Origin: Streptacidiphilus sp. PB12-B1b
GTDB taxonomy: Bacteria; Actinomycetota; Actinomycetes; Streptomycetales; Streptomycetaceae
DNA length: 64,000 bases
Direction: 5' to 3'
Assembly (NCBI RefSeq): GCF_014084125.1
Contig: NZ_CP048405.1
Location: forward strand, 2,108,001 to 2,172,000
In this document: piece by piece, positions 16,567-27,588 of the stretch
Numbering within the stretch: the stretch's first letter is position 1
Layout: each line of letters starts with the position of its first letter
Position numbers and translations under genes: made by a program
The notes under the pieces: model-generated
The model's database searches: none
Seen by the model: the letters and a program-made list of their open reading frames with translations, nothing else
What the model was told of the DNA's origin: nothing

Positions 16567-19500
16567 ATGCTGTCTGCGTCCCCGCGCTCTGCTCATCAGA
16601 ACGACAGGGCCCCCCGCCCCTACCAGGCCCTGGCCGACGGGCGCCCCGCCCCGCAGGGCCTCTACGACTCGGGCAACGAACACGACGCCTGCGGTGTCGG
16701 CTTCGTCGCAACCCTCACCGGCAAGGCCGAGCACCGCATCGTCGAGCAGGCGCTCACCGTGCTGCGCAACCTGGAGCACCGCGGCGCCACCGGCGCCGAG
16801 GCCGACTCCGGTGACGGCGCGGGCATCCTCACCCAGATCCCGGACGCCTTCCTGCGCGCCCGCGCCGGCTTCGAGCTGCCCGCGGCCGGCGCCTACGCGG
16901 TCGGCATCGCCTTCCTCCCCGACGACGACGCGGCCGACGCCGCCGCCGTCGCCACCATCGACGCGATCGCCGCCGAGGAGGGCCTCACCGTCCTCGGCTG
17001 GCGCGACGTCCCGACCAGCCCGGACCTGCTCGGCGACACCGCCCGCTCGGTCATGCCGCGCTTCCGCCAGCTGTTCGTCAGCGACAGCGCCGGCCTGCGC
17101 ACCGGCCTGGAGCTGGACCGGATCGCCTTCGTGCTGCGCAAGCGCGCCGAACGCGAGAGCGGCGTCTACTTCCCCTCGCTGTCCGCGCGCACCCTGGTCT
17201 ACAAGGGCATGCTCACCACCGGGCAGCTGGAGCCGTTCTTCCCCGACCTGTCCGACCGCAGCTACACCACCGCGATCGGCCTGGTCCACTCCCGCTTCTC
17301 CACCAACACCTTCCCCAGCTGGCCGCTGGCCCACCCGTACCGCTTCATCGCCCACAACGGCGAGATCAACACGGTCAAGGGCAACCGCAACTGGATGACG
17401 GCCCGGGAGTCGCAGCTGGCCACCGACGCCATCCCCGGCGACCTCAACCGGATCTTCCCGATCTGCACCCCGGACCACTCCGACACCGCCTCCTTCGACG
17501 AGGTGCTGGAACTGCTCCACCTCGGCGGCCGCAGCCTGCCGCACGCGGTGCTGATGATGATCCCGGAGGCGTGGGAGAACCACACCACCATGGACCCGGC
17601 CCGCCGCGCCTTCTACCAGTTCAACTCCAACCTGATGGAGCCCTGGGACGGCCCGGCCTGCGTCACCTTCTCCGACGGCACCCGGATCGGCGCCGTGCTG
17701 GACCGCAACGGCCTGCGCCCGGCCCGCTACTGGGTCACCGAGGACGGCCTGGTCGTGCTGGCCTCCGAGGTCGGCGTGCTGGACATCCCGCAGGACCAGG
17801 TGGTCCGCAAGGGTCGGCTGCAGCCCGGCCGGATGTTCCTGATCGACACCGCCGAGGGCCGCATCGTCGAGGACGAGGAGATCAAGTCCGCCCTCGCCGC
17901 CGAGAACCCCTACCAGGAGTGGCTGCACGCCGGCTCGATCACCCTGGACGCCCTGCCCGAGCGCGAGCACATCGCCCACACCCACGCCTCGGTGACCCGC
18001 CGTCAGCAGACCTTCGGCTACACCGAGGAGGAGCTGCGGATCATCCTCGCGCCGATGGCCAGGACCGGCGGCGAGCCGCTGGGCTCCATGGGCACCGACT
18101 CACCCATCGCCGCGCTCTCCGAGAAGCCCCGGCTGCTCTTCGACTACTTCACCCAGCTGTTCGCCCAGGTCACCAACCCGCCGCTGGACGCCATCCGCGA
18201 GGAGCTGATCACCTCGCTGTCCAGCAACCTCGGTCCCGAGGGCAACCTGCTGCACGCCGAGGCGGCCTCCTGTCGCTCCGTCACCATCCCCTTCCCGGTG
18301 ATAGACAACGACGAGCTGGCCAAGCTGGTCCACATCAACCAGGACGGCGACCTGCCCGGCCTGAAGGCGGTCACCCTCTCCGGCCTGTACAAGGTCGCCG
18401 GAGGCGGCCCCGCGCTGGCCGCCCGGCTCGCGGAGATCGCCGACGAGGCCGACGCCGCCATCGCCGAGGGCGCCCGCATCATCGTCCTCTCCGACCGGCA
18501 CTCCGACGCCGAGCACGCGCCGATCCCCTCGCTGCTGCTCACCGCCGCCGTGCACCACCACCTGATCCGCACCAAGCAGCGCACCCACGTCGGCCTGATC
18601 GTGGAGGCCGGAGACGTCCGCGAGGTGCACCACGTCGCGCTGCTGGTCGGCTACGGCGCGGGCGCGGTCAACCCGTACCTGGCCATGGAGTCGGTCGAGG
18701 ACCTGGTCGCGCAGAACACCTTCATCCAGGGCACCGAGCCCGAGAAGGCCATCCGCAACCTGATCTACGCGCTCGGCAAGGGCGTCCTCAAGGTCATGTC
18801 CAAGATGGGCATCTCCACCGTCGCCTCCTACCGGGGCGCGCAGGTCTTCGAGGCGATCGGGCTGTCGCAGGAGCTGGTGGACAGCTACTTCACCGGCACC
18901 ACCACCAAGCTCGGCGGCATCACCCTGGACCAGATCGCCCAGGAGACCGCCGCCCGCCACGCCCAGGCGTACCCGGTCTCCGGCATCTCCCCGGCCCACC
19001 GCCGACTGGAGATCGGCGGCGAGTACCAGTGGCGCCGCGAGGGCGAGCCGCACCTGTTCGACCCGGACACGGTGTTCCGGCTGCAGCACTCCACCCGCAC
19101 CAAGCGGTACGACATCTTCAAGCAGTACACCTCCCGGGTGAACGAGCAGGCCGAGCGGCTGATGACGCTGCGCGGGCTGTTCGGCTTCAACGCCGAGGGC
19201 CGCGAGCCGGTCCCCCTGGACGAGGTCGAGCCGGTCAGCGAGATCGTCAAGCGCTTCTCCACCGGGGCCATGTCCTACGGCTCCATCTCCATGGAGGCGC
19301 ACGAGACCCTGGCCATCGCCATGAACCGCATCGGCGGCAAGTCCAACACCGGTGAGGGCGGCGAGGACCCGGAGCGGCTGCACGACCCGGAGCGCCGCTC
19401 CGCGATCAAGCAGGTCGCCTCCGGACGCTTCGGCGTCACCAGCGAGTACCTGGTCAACGCCGACGACATCCAGATCAAGATGGCCCAGGGCGCCAAGCCC

Positions 19501-21171
19501 GGCGAGGGCGGGCAGCTGCCCGGCCACAAGGTCTACCCGTGGGTGGCCCGGACCCGGCACAGCACCCCCGGCGTCGGCCTGATCTCGCCGCCGCCGCACC
19601 ACGACATCTACTCCATCGAGGACCTCGCCCAGCTCATCCACGACCTGAAGAACGCCAACCCGGCCGCCCGCATCCACGTGAAGCTGGTCTCCGAGGTCGG
19701 CGTGGGCACGGTCGCGGCGGGCGTCAGCAAGGCCCACGCGGACGTCGTCCTGGTCTCCGGGCACGACGGCGGCACCGGCGCCTCCCCGCTCACCAGCCTC
19801 AAGCACGCCGGCGGCCCGTGGGAGCTGGGCCTGGCCGAGACCCAGCAGACTTTGCTGCTCAACGGCCTGCGCGACCGGATCGTGGTGCAGACCGACGGCC
19901 AGCTGAAGACCGGCCGGGACGTCGTCATCGCCGCGCTGCTGGGCGCGGAGGAGTTCGGCTTCGCCACCGCGCCGCTGGTGGTCTCCGGCTGCATCATGAT
20001 GCGCGTCTGCCACCTGGACACCTGCCCGGTCGGCGTCGCCACCCAGAACCCGGTGCTGCGGGAACGTTTCAGCGGCAAGCCCGAGTTCGTCGTCAACTTC
20101 TTCGAGTTCATCGCCGAGGAGGTCCGCGAGCTCCTCGCCGAGCTGGGCTTCCGCAGCATCGAGGAGGCCGTCGGCCACGCCGAGCTGATCGACGCCGCCA
20201 AGGCCGTGGACCACTGGAAGGCCAACGGGCTGGACATCGCCCCGCTGCTGCACGTCCCGGCACTGCCCGAGGGCGCTTCGCTGCACCGGACCACCGCCCA
20301 GGACCACGGCCTGGACAAGGCCCTGGACAACCAGCTGATCGAGCTGAGCCAGGAGGCCCTGGAGCACGGCGAGGCGGTCCGCATCCAGCTGCCGATCCGC
20401 AACGTCAACCGCACTGTCGGCACCATGCTCGGCCACGAGGTGACCAAGCGGTACCGGGGCGAGGGCCTGCCCGAGGGCACCATCGACGTCACCTTCACCG
20501 GCTCCGCCGGGCAGTCGTTCGGCGCGTTCGTGCCGCGCGGCATCACCCTGCGGCTGGAGGGCGACGCCAACGACTACGTCGGCAAGGGCCTGTCCGGCGG
20601 CGTGCTGGTGGTCCGCCCCTCCCGGGAGGCGGCCGCGATCGGCGCCGACGCCCAGAACCACGTCATCGCCGGCAACACCATCGGCTACGGCGCCACCTCC
20701 GGTCGCATCCACCTGCGCGGCAAGGCCGGCGAGCGGTTCGCGGTGCGCAACTCCGGTGCCACCCTGGTCGTCGAGGGCGTGGGCGACCACGGCCTGGAGT
20801 ACATGACCGGCGGCCGGGTGGTCGTCCTCGGCGCCACCGGGCGCAACCTGGCGGCCGGCATGTCCGGCGGCATCGGCTACGTGCTCGACCTGCGACCCAA
20901 CAACGTCAACACCGGCATGGTGGGCATCGAGGCCCCCGACGCGACCGACCGCGAGTGGCTGCGCGAGACCGTCCAGCAGCACTACGAGGAGACCGGCTCC
21001 ACCGTGGCCGCCGAACTCCTCGCCGACTGGGGCAGCGGGCTCTCCCGCTTCTCCAAGATCATGCCCCGTGACTACAAGGCCGTGCTCGCCGCCAAGGACG
21101 CCGCCGAGCGAGACGGACTCTCCGAGTCCGACACCACTGCGAAGATGATGGAGGCCGCCAACCATGGCTGA
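16567..21171 (+). CDS. gltB: Glutamate synthase large subunit
   Basis: 1534 residues. It makes two glutamates from glutamine and 2-oxoglutarate with electrons delivered through GltD. The glutaminase nucleophile is C42 in [10 protein letters not shown], which implies removal of a 41-residue propeptide; [15 protein letters not shown] follows. The central domain (about 480-780), the FMN-binding synthase domain (about 820-1210) and the GXGXG beta-helix (about 1270-1480) follow in order. The 3Fe-4S cysteines lie in [20 protein letters not shown], near residues 1140-1153. I chose the ATG at 16567 because GGGAGAG lies just upstream; a GTG at 16522 is also in frame. It overlaps gltD by eight bases. 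Confidence 0.98.
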   Translation: MLSASPRSAHQNDRAPRPYQALADGRPAPQGLYDSGNEHDACGVGFVATLTGKAEHRIVEQALTVLRNLEHRGATGAEADSGDGAGILTQIPDAFLRARAGFELPAAGAYAVGIAFLPDDDAADAAAVATIDAIAAEEGLTVLGWRDVPTSPDLLGDTARSVMPRFRQLFVSDSAGLRTGLELDRIAFVLRKRAERESGVYFPSLSARTLVYKGMLTTGQLEPFFPDLSDRSYTTAIGLVHSRFSTNTFPSWPLAHPYRFIAHNGEINTVKGNRNWMTARESQLATDAIPGDLNRIFPICTPDHSDTASFDEVLELLHLGGRSLPHAVLMMIPEAWENHTTMDPARRAFYQFNSNLMEPWDGPACVTFSDGTRIGAVLDRNGLRPARYWVTEDGLVVLASEVGVLDIPQDQVVRKGRLQPGRMFLIDTAEGRIVEDEEIKSALAAENPYQEWLHAGSITLDALPEREHIAHTHASVTRRQQTFGYTEEELRIILAPMARTGGEPLGSMGTDSPIAALSEKPRLLFDYFTQLFAQVTNPPLDAIREELITSLSSNLGPEGNLLHAEAASCRSVTIPFPVIDNDELAKLVHINQDGDLPGLKAVTLSGLYKVAGGGPALAARLAEIADEADAAIAEGARIIVLSDRHSDAEHAPIPSLLLTAAVHHHLIRTKQRTHVGLIVEAGDVREVHHVALLVGYGAGAVNPYLAMESVEDLVAQNTFIQGTEPEKAIRNLIYALGKGVLKVMSKMGISTVASYRGAQVFEAIGLSQELVDSYFTGTTTKLGGITLDQIAQETAARHAQAYPVSGISPAHRRLEIGGEYQWRREGEPHLFDPDTVFRLQHSTRTKRYDIFKQYTSRVNEQAERLMTLRGLFGFNAEGREPVPLDEVEPVSEIVKRFSTGAMSYGSISMEAHETLAIAMNRIGGKSNTGEGGEDPERLHDPERRSAIKQVASGRFGVTSEYLVNADDIQIKMAQGAKPGEGGQLPGHKVYPWVARTRHSTPGVGLISPPPHHDIYSIEDLAQLIHDLKNANPAARIHVKLVSEVGVGTVAAGVSKAHADVVLVSGHDGGTGASPLTSLKHAGGPWELGLAETQQTLLLNGLRDRIVVQTDGQLKTGRDVVIAALLGAEEFGFATAPLVVSGCIMMRVCHLDTCPVGVATQNPVLRERFSGKPEFVVNFFEFIAEEVRELLAELGFRSIEEAVGHAELIDAAKAVDHWKANGLDIAPLLHVPALPEGASLHRTTAQDHGLDKALDNQLIELSQEALEHGEAVRIQLPIRNVNRTVGTMLGHEVTKRYRGEGLPEGTIDVTFTGSAGQSFGAFVPRGITLRLEGDANDYVGKGLSGGVLVVRPSREAAAIGADAQNHVIAGNTIGYGATSGRIHLRGKAGERFAVRNSGATLVVEGVGDHGLEYMTGGRVVVLGATGRNLAAGMSGGIGYVLDLRPNNVNTGMVGIEAPDATDREWLRETVQQHYEETGSTVAAELLADWGSGLSRFSKIMPRDYKAVLAAKDAAERDGLSESDTTAKMMEAANHG

Positions 21172-22627
21172 CCCCAAGGGCTTCCTGACGACGCCCAAGC
21201 AGCTCGCCGACCGCCGCCCCGTGGACGTCCGGATCAGGGACTGGAACGAGGTCTACGTCGAACGCAGCCTCCTGCCCATCATCACCAAGCAGGCCGGCCG
21301 CTGCATGGACTGCGGCATCCCGTTCTGCCACAACGGCTGTCCGCTGGGGAACCTCATCCCCGAGTGGAACGACCTCGCCTACCGGGACGACTGGAAGGGC
21401 GCCATCGAGCGCCTGCACGCCACCAACAACTTCCCGGAGTTCACCGGGCGGCTGTGCCCGGCGCCGTGCGAGTCGGCCTGCGTCCTCGGCATCAACCAGG
21501 ACCCGGTGACCATCAAGAACGTCGAGGTCACCATCATCGACAAGGCGTGGGACAACGGCGGGGTCGCCCCGCAGCCGCCGGACCGGCTCTCCGGCAAGAC
21601 CGTCGCCGTCGTCGGCTCCGGCCCGGCCGGGCTCGCCGCCGCCCAGCAGCTCACCCGGGCCGGCCACACCGTGGTGGTGTACGAGCGCGCCGACCGCGTC
21701 GGCGGCCTGCTGCGCTACGGCATCCCCGAGTTCAAGATGGAGAAGCGGCACGTCAACCGGCGGGTGGAGCAGATGCGCGCCGAGGGCACCCGGTTCCGCA
21801 CCGGGGTCGAGGCCGGTGTGGACATCACCGGCCGCCAGCTGCGGGACCGCTTCGACGCGGTCGTCATCGCGGCCGGCGCCACCACCGCCCGCGACCTGCC
21901 GGTGCCCGGCCGCGAGCTGCGCGGCATCCACCAGGCCATGGAGTACCTGCCGCTGTCCAACAAGGTGCAGGAGGGCGACTACGTCGAGTCGCCGATCAGC
22001 GCCGCCGGCAAGCACGTCATCGTCATCGGCGGCGGCGACACCGGCGCGGACTGCCTGGGCACCGCCCTGCGGCAGGGCGCGGCCTCGGTCACCCAGCTGG
22101 AGATCATGCCCCGGCCCAGCGACGACCGCCCGGCGCACCAGCCCTGGCCGAGCATGCCCATGGTCTACAAGGTCACCTCCGCGCACGAGGAGGGCGGCGA
22201 GCGCGTCTACGCGGTCAACACCACCCGCTTCACCGGCGACGAGGACGGCAACGTCCAGGAGCTGCACCTGGTCGAGGTGGAGTTCAAGGACGGCCGGTTC
22301 GAGCCGGTCCCCGGCACCGAGCGCGCCATCCCGGCCCAACTGGTCACCCTGGCCATGGGCTTCACCGGCACCGACACCAGGAACGGCCTGGTCGAGCAGC
22401 TCGGCGTGGACCTCGACGCCCGGGGCAACGTCGGCCGCGACGACCGCTTCGGCACCAACGTCGACGGCGTCTTCGTGGCCGGGGACGCCGGGCGCGGCCA
22501 GTCGCTGATCGTCTGGGCCATCGCCGAGGGCCGCTCCGCCGCCAAGGCCGTCGACAGCTACCTCTCCGGGCGCGCCTCGACGCTGCCCGCCCCGATCCGC
22601 CCGACGGACCGCCCCCTCACCGTGTGA
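21164..22627 (+). CDS. gltD: Glutamate synthase small subunit
   Basis: 487 residues. It oxidises NADPH and passes electrons to GltB. The N-terminal Fe-S cysteines are in [17 protein letters not shown] and [12 protein letters not shown]. The FAD-binding GxGxxG is [13 protein letters not shown], the NADPH site is [16 protein letters not shown], and the C-terminal FAD segment is [18 protein letters not shown]. The ATG lies inside the last codons of gltB, so the subunits are translationally coupled. A perfect 13-bp hairpin about 90 bp after the stop probably ends the operon. Confidence 0.98.
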   Translation: MADPKGFLTTPKQLADRRPVDVRIRDWNEVYVERSLLPIITKQAGRCMDCGIPFCHNGCPLGNLIPEWNDLAYRDDWKGAIERLHATNNFPEFTGRLCPAPCESACVLGINQDPVTIKNVEVTIIDKAWDNGGVAPQPPDRLSGKTVAVVGSGPAGLAAAQQLTRAGHTVVVYERADRVGGLLRYGIPEFKMEKRHVNRRVEQMRAEGTRFRTGVEAGVDITGRQLRDRFDAVVIAAGATTARDLPVPGRELRGIHQAMEYLPLSNKVQEGDYVESPISAAGKHVIVIGGGDTGADCLGTALRQGAASVTQLEIMPRPSDDRPAHQPWPSMPMVYKVTSAHEEGGERVYAVNTTRFTGDEDGNVQELHLVEVEFKDGRFEPVPGTERAIPAQLVTLAMGFTGTDTRNGLVEQLGVDLDARGNVGRDDRFGTNVDGVFVAGDAGRGQSLIVWAIAEGRSAAKAVDSYLSGRASTLPAPIRPTDRPLTV

Positions 22628-22719
22628 CGTGCCACCTGTGGCACAGTAGAGGGAGCAGCCCGGAAGGCTGCGTTACCGCGTCCCCGCCAGCGCCGCCGGA
22701 TCGCCGCGGAGAACAATGA

Positions 22720-22760
22720 GCACCTGCCTCTCGTCCCCGACCAAGGTGAGAGGCAGGTGC
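22720..22760. terminator. Hairpin after gltD
   Basis: A perfect 13-bp stem (22720-22732 with 22748-22760) and a 15-nt loop lie between gltD and the converging phosphoesterase gene. Two shorter inverted repeats precede it: TGCCAC-CT-GTGGCA at 22630-22643, and CAGCC with GGCTG near 22658-22672. It can act in both directions. Confidence 0.65.
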
Positions 22761-22894
22761 TGCTTCATGTCCGGGCCCGCCCGCGCGGCGGACGCCCGGC
22801 CGTACGCCGAAGGGACCCGCCCCCGGGACGAATCCCGGGCGCGGGCCCCTGGTGCGCTGCCTGACGGTCAGGCGAGCCGGTCGGACGACGCCGT

Positions 22895-24721
22895 TCAGGC
22901 GACCTGGCGGCGGCGGTTGCGGCGGGCCACCCAGTAGCCGGTGCCGATCGCCGCGAGCGCGGCCGCGCCCAGGGCGCCGGACAGCTCCACCGAGTTGGAG
23001 GAGCTGGTGGCCGAGGCGGTGTTCTGCAGCGGCAGGCTGGCCACGGTGTCCTGGTTGTCGAACACGGTGATCGGCCGGACCGAGGCGACCGAGCCGTTGG
23101 CGTTGAGCAGCACCTGCTTGTCGTTCGGGTGCTGGAAGTCGAAGGCCGAGAACAGCGAGCCCGAGGTGGTGTCGAAGGAGCCGGCGCCGATGTGGCCGGT
23201 GCGCCAGTTGCTCTCGATGAACGCGGTGATCGACGCCTGGGTGGTGAACTTGTCGTCGATGTAGTTGGTGCGCGAGTAGGGCGAGATGACCAGCAGCGGC
23301 TGGCGCGGGCCCGGGCCGCAACGGTCCAGGTAGCCGGCGGCGGCGGACGGACCGGCCTGGCAGGCGGCGGCGTCCTGGGTGGAGTCGGTCGAGCCGTTGG
23401 TCGGCGCGTGGTAGACGTGGTCGTACCAGCCGTCCGAGTCGTCGTAGGCCAGGACCACGGCGGTCGAGGACCACTCCGGCGACTTCTGCAGCTCGTTGAT
23501 CTCCTTGATCAGGAAGTTCTGCTCGTCGATCGGGTCGGACGAGGCCGCGTGGCCGTCCTCGTAGGAGGGGGCCTTGAGGAAGCTGACCGCAGGCAGGTCG
23601 TCGGCGGCCACCGCCTGGTCGAAGTACGACATGTCGTACTGGTGGTTGGCCTGGCCGTTGTGGCCGACCTCGGCGAGGCTGGTCGGCGCCAGGTGGTGCG
23701 GGTTGGCCGTCGAGGCGTAGTACTGGAACGGGTCGTGGTGCGGGACGTAGTCCTCGGACGCCTCGCCCAGGACGTTCGCGTGGGTGGTGCCCGCGCACTT
23801 GGCGTAGGTGCCGGCGCCGGCGTACGGGGTGCTCGGGGTGAAGCCGCCCTCGAACCAGCCCCAGGTCACGTCCTTGGCGTTGAGCAGGTCGCCGACGTTC
23901 TTGCCGGTCATCTCGGCCAGCGCCGAGGTGCTGGTGTGGTCCTTGTCGGAGCAGTCGTCGTAGGCCGGGTCGGTGTCACCGTTGATGGTGCCCACGCCCT
24001 GCGCGTTCGGCGACTGGACGACCGAGGTGACCGGGGTGGTGGTCCGCACCGGGTCGGTGGTGCTGCCGGTGCCGGTGTCCGAGACCACGCCGTGGGTCTG
24101 GCCGGAGACCAGGTTCAGCGCGCCCGGGGTGGACGGGCCGTAGGTGGCGTCGAAGGAGTTGTCCGACAGCACGTAGTTCTGCGCGTAGTTCCACAGCGCG
24201 GTGACGGTGTTGCCGTCGTAGTAGTCCATCGCCAGGCCCGGGGCCTCGTACAGGCCGCCCGAGCAGGTGTCGCGGGAGGTGTTCTGCACGAACAGGTCGG
24301 CCTTGCCGCTGTCGTACGCCAGCTGCTCCGGGTTGTAGTTGTGGTTCTGGTCGCAGGTCACCGCCTCCGAGGGGGACAGCCGCTGCGGGGCGTACAGGTT
24401 CGGGTTCTTGGTCAGCAGGCCGGCGTTGGCCTCGGTGGTGATCCGCTTCGGTGTGTTCTTGGCGGCGGTGAACGGCGTGCCGTCGGTGTTGGCCGCCTTC
24501 GGGTACGTCCCGAAGTAGTGGTCGAAGGAGATGTTCTCGCCGTAGACGACCACCAGGTGCTTGATCGGAGTCGCCGTGCTCGTCCGACCAGCGTGACCAT
24601 GGCCGCCGTGGCCGCTGCCCGCCCACGCCGGGGAGGCCCCCGCCGCCGCGATCAGCGCCGCCGCGCCGGCCAGGGCGGCGAGACGCCGCCCGTACCGGGC
24701 ACCACCAGAAAATGTCGACAT
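22895..24721 (-). CDS. Secreted, C-terminally anchored phosphoesterase (PF04185-type)
   Basis: 608 residues; the ATG at 24721 has GGAGGGCTCGGT upstream and begins a signal peptide (RRLAALAGAAALIAAAGASP, cleavage near AWA). The phosphoesterase motifs are IKHLVVVYGENISFDHYFGT (metal-binding Glu-Asn), TPGALNLVSG, DDSDGWYDHVYH and PLLVISPYSRTNYIDDKF. These are typical of the phospholipase C/acid phosphatase superfamily. The C-terminus has a Ser/Thr spacer, one membrane helix (LSGALGAAALAAIGTGYWVA) and the basic tail RRNRRRQ, with no LPxTG sorting motif, so it is probably anchored by the helix. A candidate PHO box 140 bp upstream suggests phosphate-starvation control. Confidence 0.88.
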   Translation of the reverse strand: MSTFSGGARYGRRLAALAGAAALIAAAGASPAWAGSGHGGHGHAGRTSTATPIKHLVVVYGENISFDHYFGTYPKAANTDGTPFTAAKNTPKRITTEANAGLLTKNPNLYAPQRLSPSEAVTCDQNHNYNPEQLAYDSGKADLFVQNTSRDTCSGGLYEAPGLAMDYYDGNTVTALWNYAQNYVLSDNSFDATYGPSTPGALNLVSGQTHGVVSDTGTGSTTDPVRTTTPVTSVVQSPNAQGVGTINGDTDPAYDDCSDKDHTSTSALAEMTGKNVGDLLNAKDVTWGWFEGGFTPSTPYAGAGTYAKCAGTTHANVLGEASEDYVPHHDPFQYYASTANPHHLAPTSLAEVGHNGQANHQYDMSYFDQAVAADDLPAVSFLKAPSYEDGHAASSDPIDEQNFLIKEINELQKSPEWSSTAVVLAYDDSDGWYDHVYHAPTNGSTDSTQDAAACQAGPSAAAGYLDRCGPGPRQPLLVISPYSRTNYIDDKFTTQASITAFIESNWRTGHIGAGSFDTTSGSLFSAFDFQHPNDKQVLLNANGSVASVRPITVFDNQDTVASLPLQNTASATSSSNSVELSGALGAAALAAIGTGYWVARRNRRRQVA

Positions 24722-24859
24722 ACCGAGCCCTCCGCAGGACCGAGTGGAACAGGCACACCAGTGCTTGATGGGGAGAGCGGCCGACCTCTCGACCCGCCGC
24801 TCACGTCCCGCATCCTCGGGCCCCGGCACGACCCGCGCGGAGCCTGATGATGAAGGGAG

Positions 24860-24877
24860 CGTGAACGGCGGGTGAGA
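24860..24877 (-). promoter_or_regulatory. Candidate PHO box
   Basis: On the minus strand two heptamers, TCTCACC (24877-24871) and GTTCACG (24866-24860), are spaced exactly 11 bp apart. Streptomyces PhoP binds 11-bp direct repeats with the core GTTCACC; the matches are 5 of 7 and 6 of 7. The site lies about 140 bp upstream of the phosphoesterase start. Confidence 0.5.
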
Positions 24878-24890
24878 AGAACCTGCAGAC

Positions 24891-26141
24891 TCACACCAAC
24901 AGTGAACTCCCCAGCCAATCCCGGGCATTCCGTACACCCGGCAGGACGAAGAAGTACCCGCCGCCGTACGGCGAGATGTAGTCGATCAACGGCTCGCCCG
25001 CCAACCGGTTCTGCACCGCTATGAACTGACGGTCCAGATCCTGCTGGTACGCGCAGAACACCAGGCCCATGTCGAGGTTGCCGTTGCTGTCCGTCCCCAG
25101 GTCGTAGTTGTATCCGCGCCGCAGCATCCGCAACCCGTCCGATCCCGGGGTGCGCGGATTCGCCAGCCGCATGTGGCTGTCCAGCGGGATGACGTCGCCC
25201 ATGGGGTCGGCGGTGTACTGCGGCGCGTCGGTCTCCAGCTGGCCGTCCAGCGGAGCGCCGGAGGAGCGCTGCCGCCCGATCATCCGCTCCTGCTCGTTCA
25301 GCGACACCCGGTCCCAGAACTCCACCCGCATCCGGATCACCCGCACCGCCAGGTACGAGCCGTTCACCGCCCAGGCCGGCTCGCCCTGCCCCGGGCCCAC
25401 CCAGACCACCTGGTCCATCGTCCGGGCGTCGTCCACCGGCGGGTTGGCCGTGCCGTCCCGGAAACCCAGCAGGTTGCGCGGGGTGCCGCTGGGGCGCGGC
25501 GGCGAGTTGAAGCCGTCGATCCGCCAGCGCACCTGCATCCCGCCGCGGGTGTGCATGGCCAGGTCCCGCAGCGCGTGCGCGACCGTGTCCGCGTTGTTCG
25601 CGCACAGCTGCAGCATCAGGTCGCCCTGGCACCAGGCCGGATCCAGGTCGTCGTCCGGGAAGGAGGTCATCGGCTTCAGCCGCAGCGGCTTGCGCGCCGC
25701 CAGGCCGAAGCGCCCGTCGAACAGCGACGAGCCCACCGCGACCGTCGCGGTCAGCCCGTCGGCCGGGACCTCCGGCCCGAGCACCCCGGAATCCGACGGC
25801 GGCGCGCTGATCCCCAGCGGCTCCGGCACCCCGCCCGCCGTCAGGAAGCGCAGCCGCTGCGTCAGCGTACCCAGCAGCTCCGACAGGCCCGCCCGGTCCG
25901 CCGCGGTCACGTCGAACGAGACGAAGGCGGCGCAGCGCTGCTTCTCGGTCAGCACCCCGGCCTGGTGCACCCCCTCGAACGGGTAGGACGCCGCCGGGCC
26001 GGAGTCGGCCGCGGGCGCCGAGGCCGCCGCCGACGCGGCGGAGGAGGCCACCGCCGCGCCGGTCGCCGCGCCCACCGCTCCCGCCGCCAGCGCACCGCGC
26101 AGCACCGACCGCCGGTCCACCTGTCCACCCCTGCCCGTCAT
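24891..26141 (-). CDS. efeB: Dyp-type peroxidase/deferrochelatase EfeB
   Basis: 416 residues; the ATG overlaps the efeO stop by four bases. A twin-arginine signal ([20 protein letters not shown]) directs folded export. The heme peroxidase hallmark [13 protein letters not shown] carries the distal catalytic Asp, and [16 protein letters not shown] carries the proximal His. [20 protein letters not shown] closes the fold. In EfeUOB systems EfeB oxidises ferrous iron or strips iron from heme outside the membrane, working with EfeO. It follows efeO in the same transcript. Confidence 0.95.
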   Translation of the reverse strand: MTGRGGQVDRRSVLRGALAAGAVGAATGAAVASSAASAAASAPAADSGPAASYPFEGVHQAGVLTEKQRCAAFVSFDVTAADRAGLSELLGTLTQRLRFLTAGGVPEPLGISAPPSDSGVLGPEVPADGLTATVAVGSSLFDGRFGLAARKPLRLKPMTSFPDDDLDPAWCQGDLMLQLCANNADTVAHALRDLAMHTRGGMQVRWRIDGFNSPPRPSGTPRNLLGFRDGTANPPVDDARTMDQVVWVGPGQGEPAWAVNGSYLAVRVIRMRVEFWDRVSLNEQERMIGRQRSSGAPLDGQLETDAPQYTADPMGDVIPLDSHMRLANPRTPGSDGLRMLRRGYNYDLGTDSNGNLDMGLVFCAYQQDLDRQFIAVQNRLAGEPLIDYISPYGGGYFFVLPGVRNARDWLGSSLLV

Positions 26142-27361
26142 GAGGTCCTCCGTACGTCGCACACGGCCGCGACCGGTGCCAGATCGTCCACCAGCTGCCC
26201 GAACACCGCGTTCAGCTGCTCCCGCCGGGTGGTCGGCAGCGACCCCAGCGGCGCCCCGCCCAGACCGGCCAGCTCCGCCTCGGCGGCGGCCATGTCCGCG
26301 TTGATCTGCGGCAGCGTCGTCATCCTGGTCGACAGCAGCGGCTTCAGCAGCGTCAGCGCCTCCTGCGTGCCCTGCAGGTTGGCCCCCACCGTCGCCAGGT
26401 TGGAGCCGCTGCCGTAGTCGGTCCGCCCGGTCAGCTCGAACTGGACGGCGTTCTCCACGATCTCGTGCGCCCGCAGCCCCAGCAGCAGCGGATCCATCTG
26501 CTCGGTCGGCCACTTCGCCTGGAGCGCCCGGACGTCCTTGCCGAGCGTGGCCGCGACCGGTGCCAGCGCGCTCGCCGACTGCCCGTGCCACAGCCCGTAC
26601 TCCAGCCGGTGGAAGCCGGTGAAGCCGGGGTCGGTCAGCCCGTCGGGCAGGCCCTGGGTGGTGCCGTTGATGCTGCCGTCCAGTGGGCCGAAGGCGTCGT
26701 AGGCCGCGCCCAGCCGCTCGTAGTCGAGGTGCGCCGGCAGCCAGTCGGTGCGCGCCGCGGCCAGGTCGCCGTGCGCCACCGCGGCCTGCAGTGTGTCCAC
26801 ATCCCGTACCAGGCCCGGGAGTTGGGTGGACACCCAGTGCTCGTAGGCCAGCGTCGGCGGGATCAGGTCCTGCTGGGTCACCGGCACCACCGCGGGCGAG
26901 CCGCCGCCGCTGCCGGCCACCTTCACCACCGGGCCCTTGACCGCGGCCTCGTCCTGCGGCAGGCACTGGAAGGTGTAGCTGCCCGCGGCCAGCCGCACCA
27001 CGAACGGCCGGGTCGTGCCCGGCGACAGGCTCTCCACCTCGCCGACGACCGCGCCCGCCGCCGTCTCCAGATAGGCGTCGGCGGCCACCGGACCGGTACC
27101 GACCAGGTCGAACACCTGCAGCCCGGTGTGCGGGGCGGTCCAGCCCCGGCCGCAGGTGTCGGACGCGATGTCCACCGTGGTGTGCGGCAGCCCGGGGTAG
27201 CCGTCCTGCGGCGCGGCGGGCTTCGCCGGGGAGGACCCGTGCGCGTAGGCCACCGCCCCGGCCCCCAGCGCGACCACCGCCGCCGCGGCCCCGGCCACCA
27301 GCCAGGGACGCCGCCATCGCGGCCGCCCTCCGGGCTCCCCGGGCTCCTCGGACTCCGTCAC
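26138..27361 (-). CDS. efeO: Iron-uptake lipid-side component EfeO (cupredoxin plus M75 domain)
   Basis: 407 residues from the GTG at 27361, which gives a short cytoplasmic Arg-rich head and a membrane anchor ([20 protein letters not shown]). Residues about 70-165 form a cupredoxin-like domain. Residues about 175-400 are the M75 (imelysin-like) domain with the metal motif HxxE in FHRLEYGLW. The frame stays open to 27463, but the longer N-terminus would cover the candidate iron box, so I prefer 27361. EfeO binds iron and hands it to a permease. No efeU permease gene lies next to it: upstream is the divergent pyk. Confidence 0.93.
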   Translation of the reverse strand: MTESEEPGEPGGRPRWRRPWLVAGAAAAVVALGAGAVAYAHGSSPAKPAAPQDGYPGLPHTTVDIASDTCGRGWTAPHTGLQVFDLVGTGPVAADAYLETAAGAVVGEVESLSPGTTRPFVVRLAAGSYTFQCLPQDEAAVKGPVVKVAGSGGGSPAVVPVTQQDLIPPTLAYEHWVSTQLPGLVRDVDTLQAAVAHGDLAAARTDWLPAHLDYERLGAAYDAFGPLDGSINGTTQGLPDGLTDPGFTGFHRLEYGLWHGQSASALAPVAATLGKDVRALQAKWPTEQMDPLLLGLRAHEIVENAVQFELTGRTDYGSGSNLATVGANLQGTQEALTLLKPLLSTRMTTLPQINADMAAAEAELAGLGGAPLGSLPTTRREQLNAVFGQLVDDLAPVAAVCDVRRTS

Positions 27362-27405
27362 ACCGCACCCCGCCTGCTGCTCCGTAGTGATACCGGGGAC
27401 TGATG

Positions 27406-27424
27406 TTAGGCAAGCCTCACCAGC
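27406..27424 (-). promoter_or_regulatory. Candidate iron box upstream of efeO
   Basis: The 19 bp (plus strand TTAGGCAAGCCTCACCAGC) match a DtxR-family consensus of the form TTAGGTTAGGCTCACCTAA at 13 positions. The site is centred about 55 bp upstream of the efeO start, where binding would block the promoter when iron is plentiful. Confidence 0.55.
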
Positions 27425-27588
27425 GCCGGAACCCGAGATCCGGCTCAACCCCTTGAGTTCCACGGGAGTTCATCTGCGCGCCGCCCGGCGGGCCGCGCGG
27501 AGAAGTTCCACCGGTCTTCGCCGTGCGTACACTCGGCGACCCTGGAGGGCCTCGTCACTACCGGCCGGTAAGACCTACGCTCGGAGTC

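Noticed and set aside
18100-21198. Very long open frame antisense to gltB and gltD (over 1000 codons)
   Set aside because: It is the complement of a strongly biased high-GC gene; the product is Gly/Ala/Val/His/Asp-rich with no family motifs. Similar antisense frames over polA, rpsA, treZ and treY were rejected for the same reason.
27361-27463. Longer EfeO N-terminus starting at 27463
   Set aside because: It would cover the candidate iron box and add residues without family similarity before the membrane anchor.
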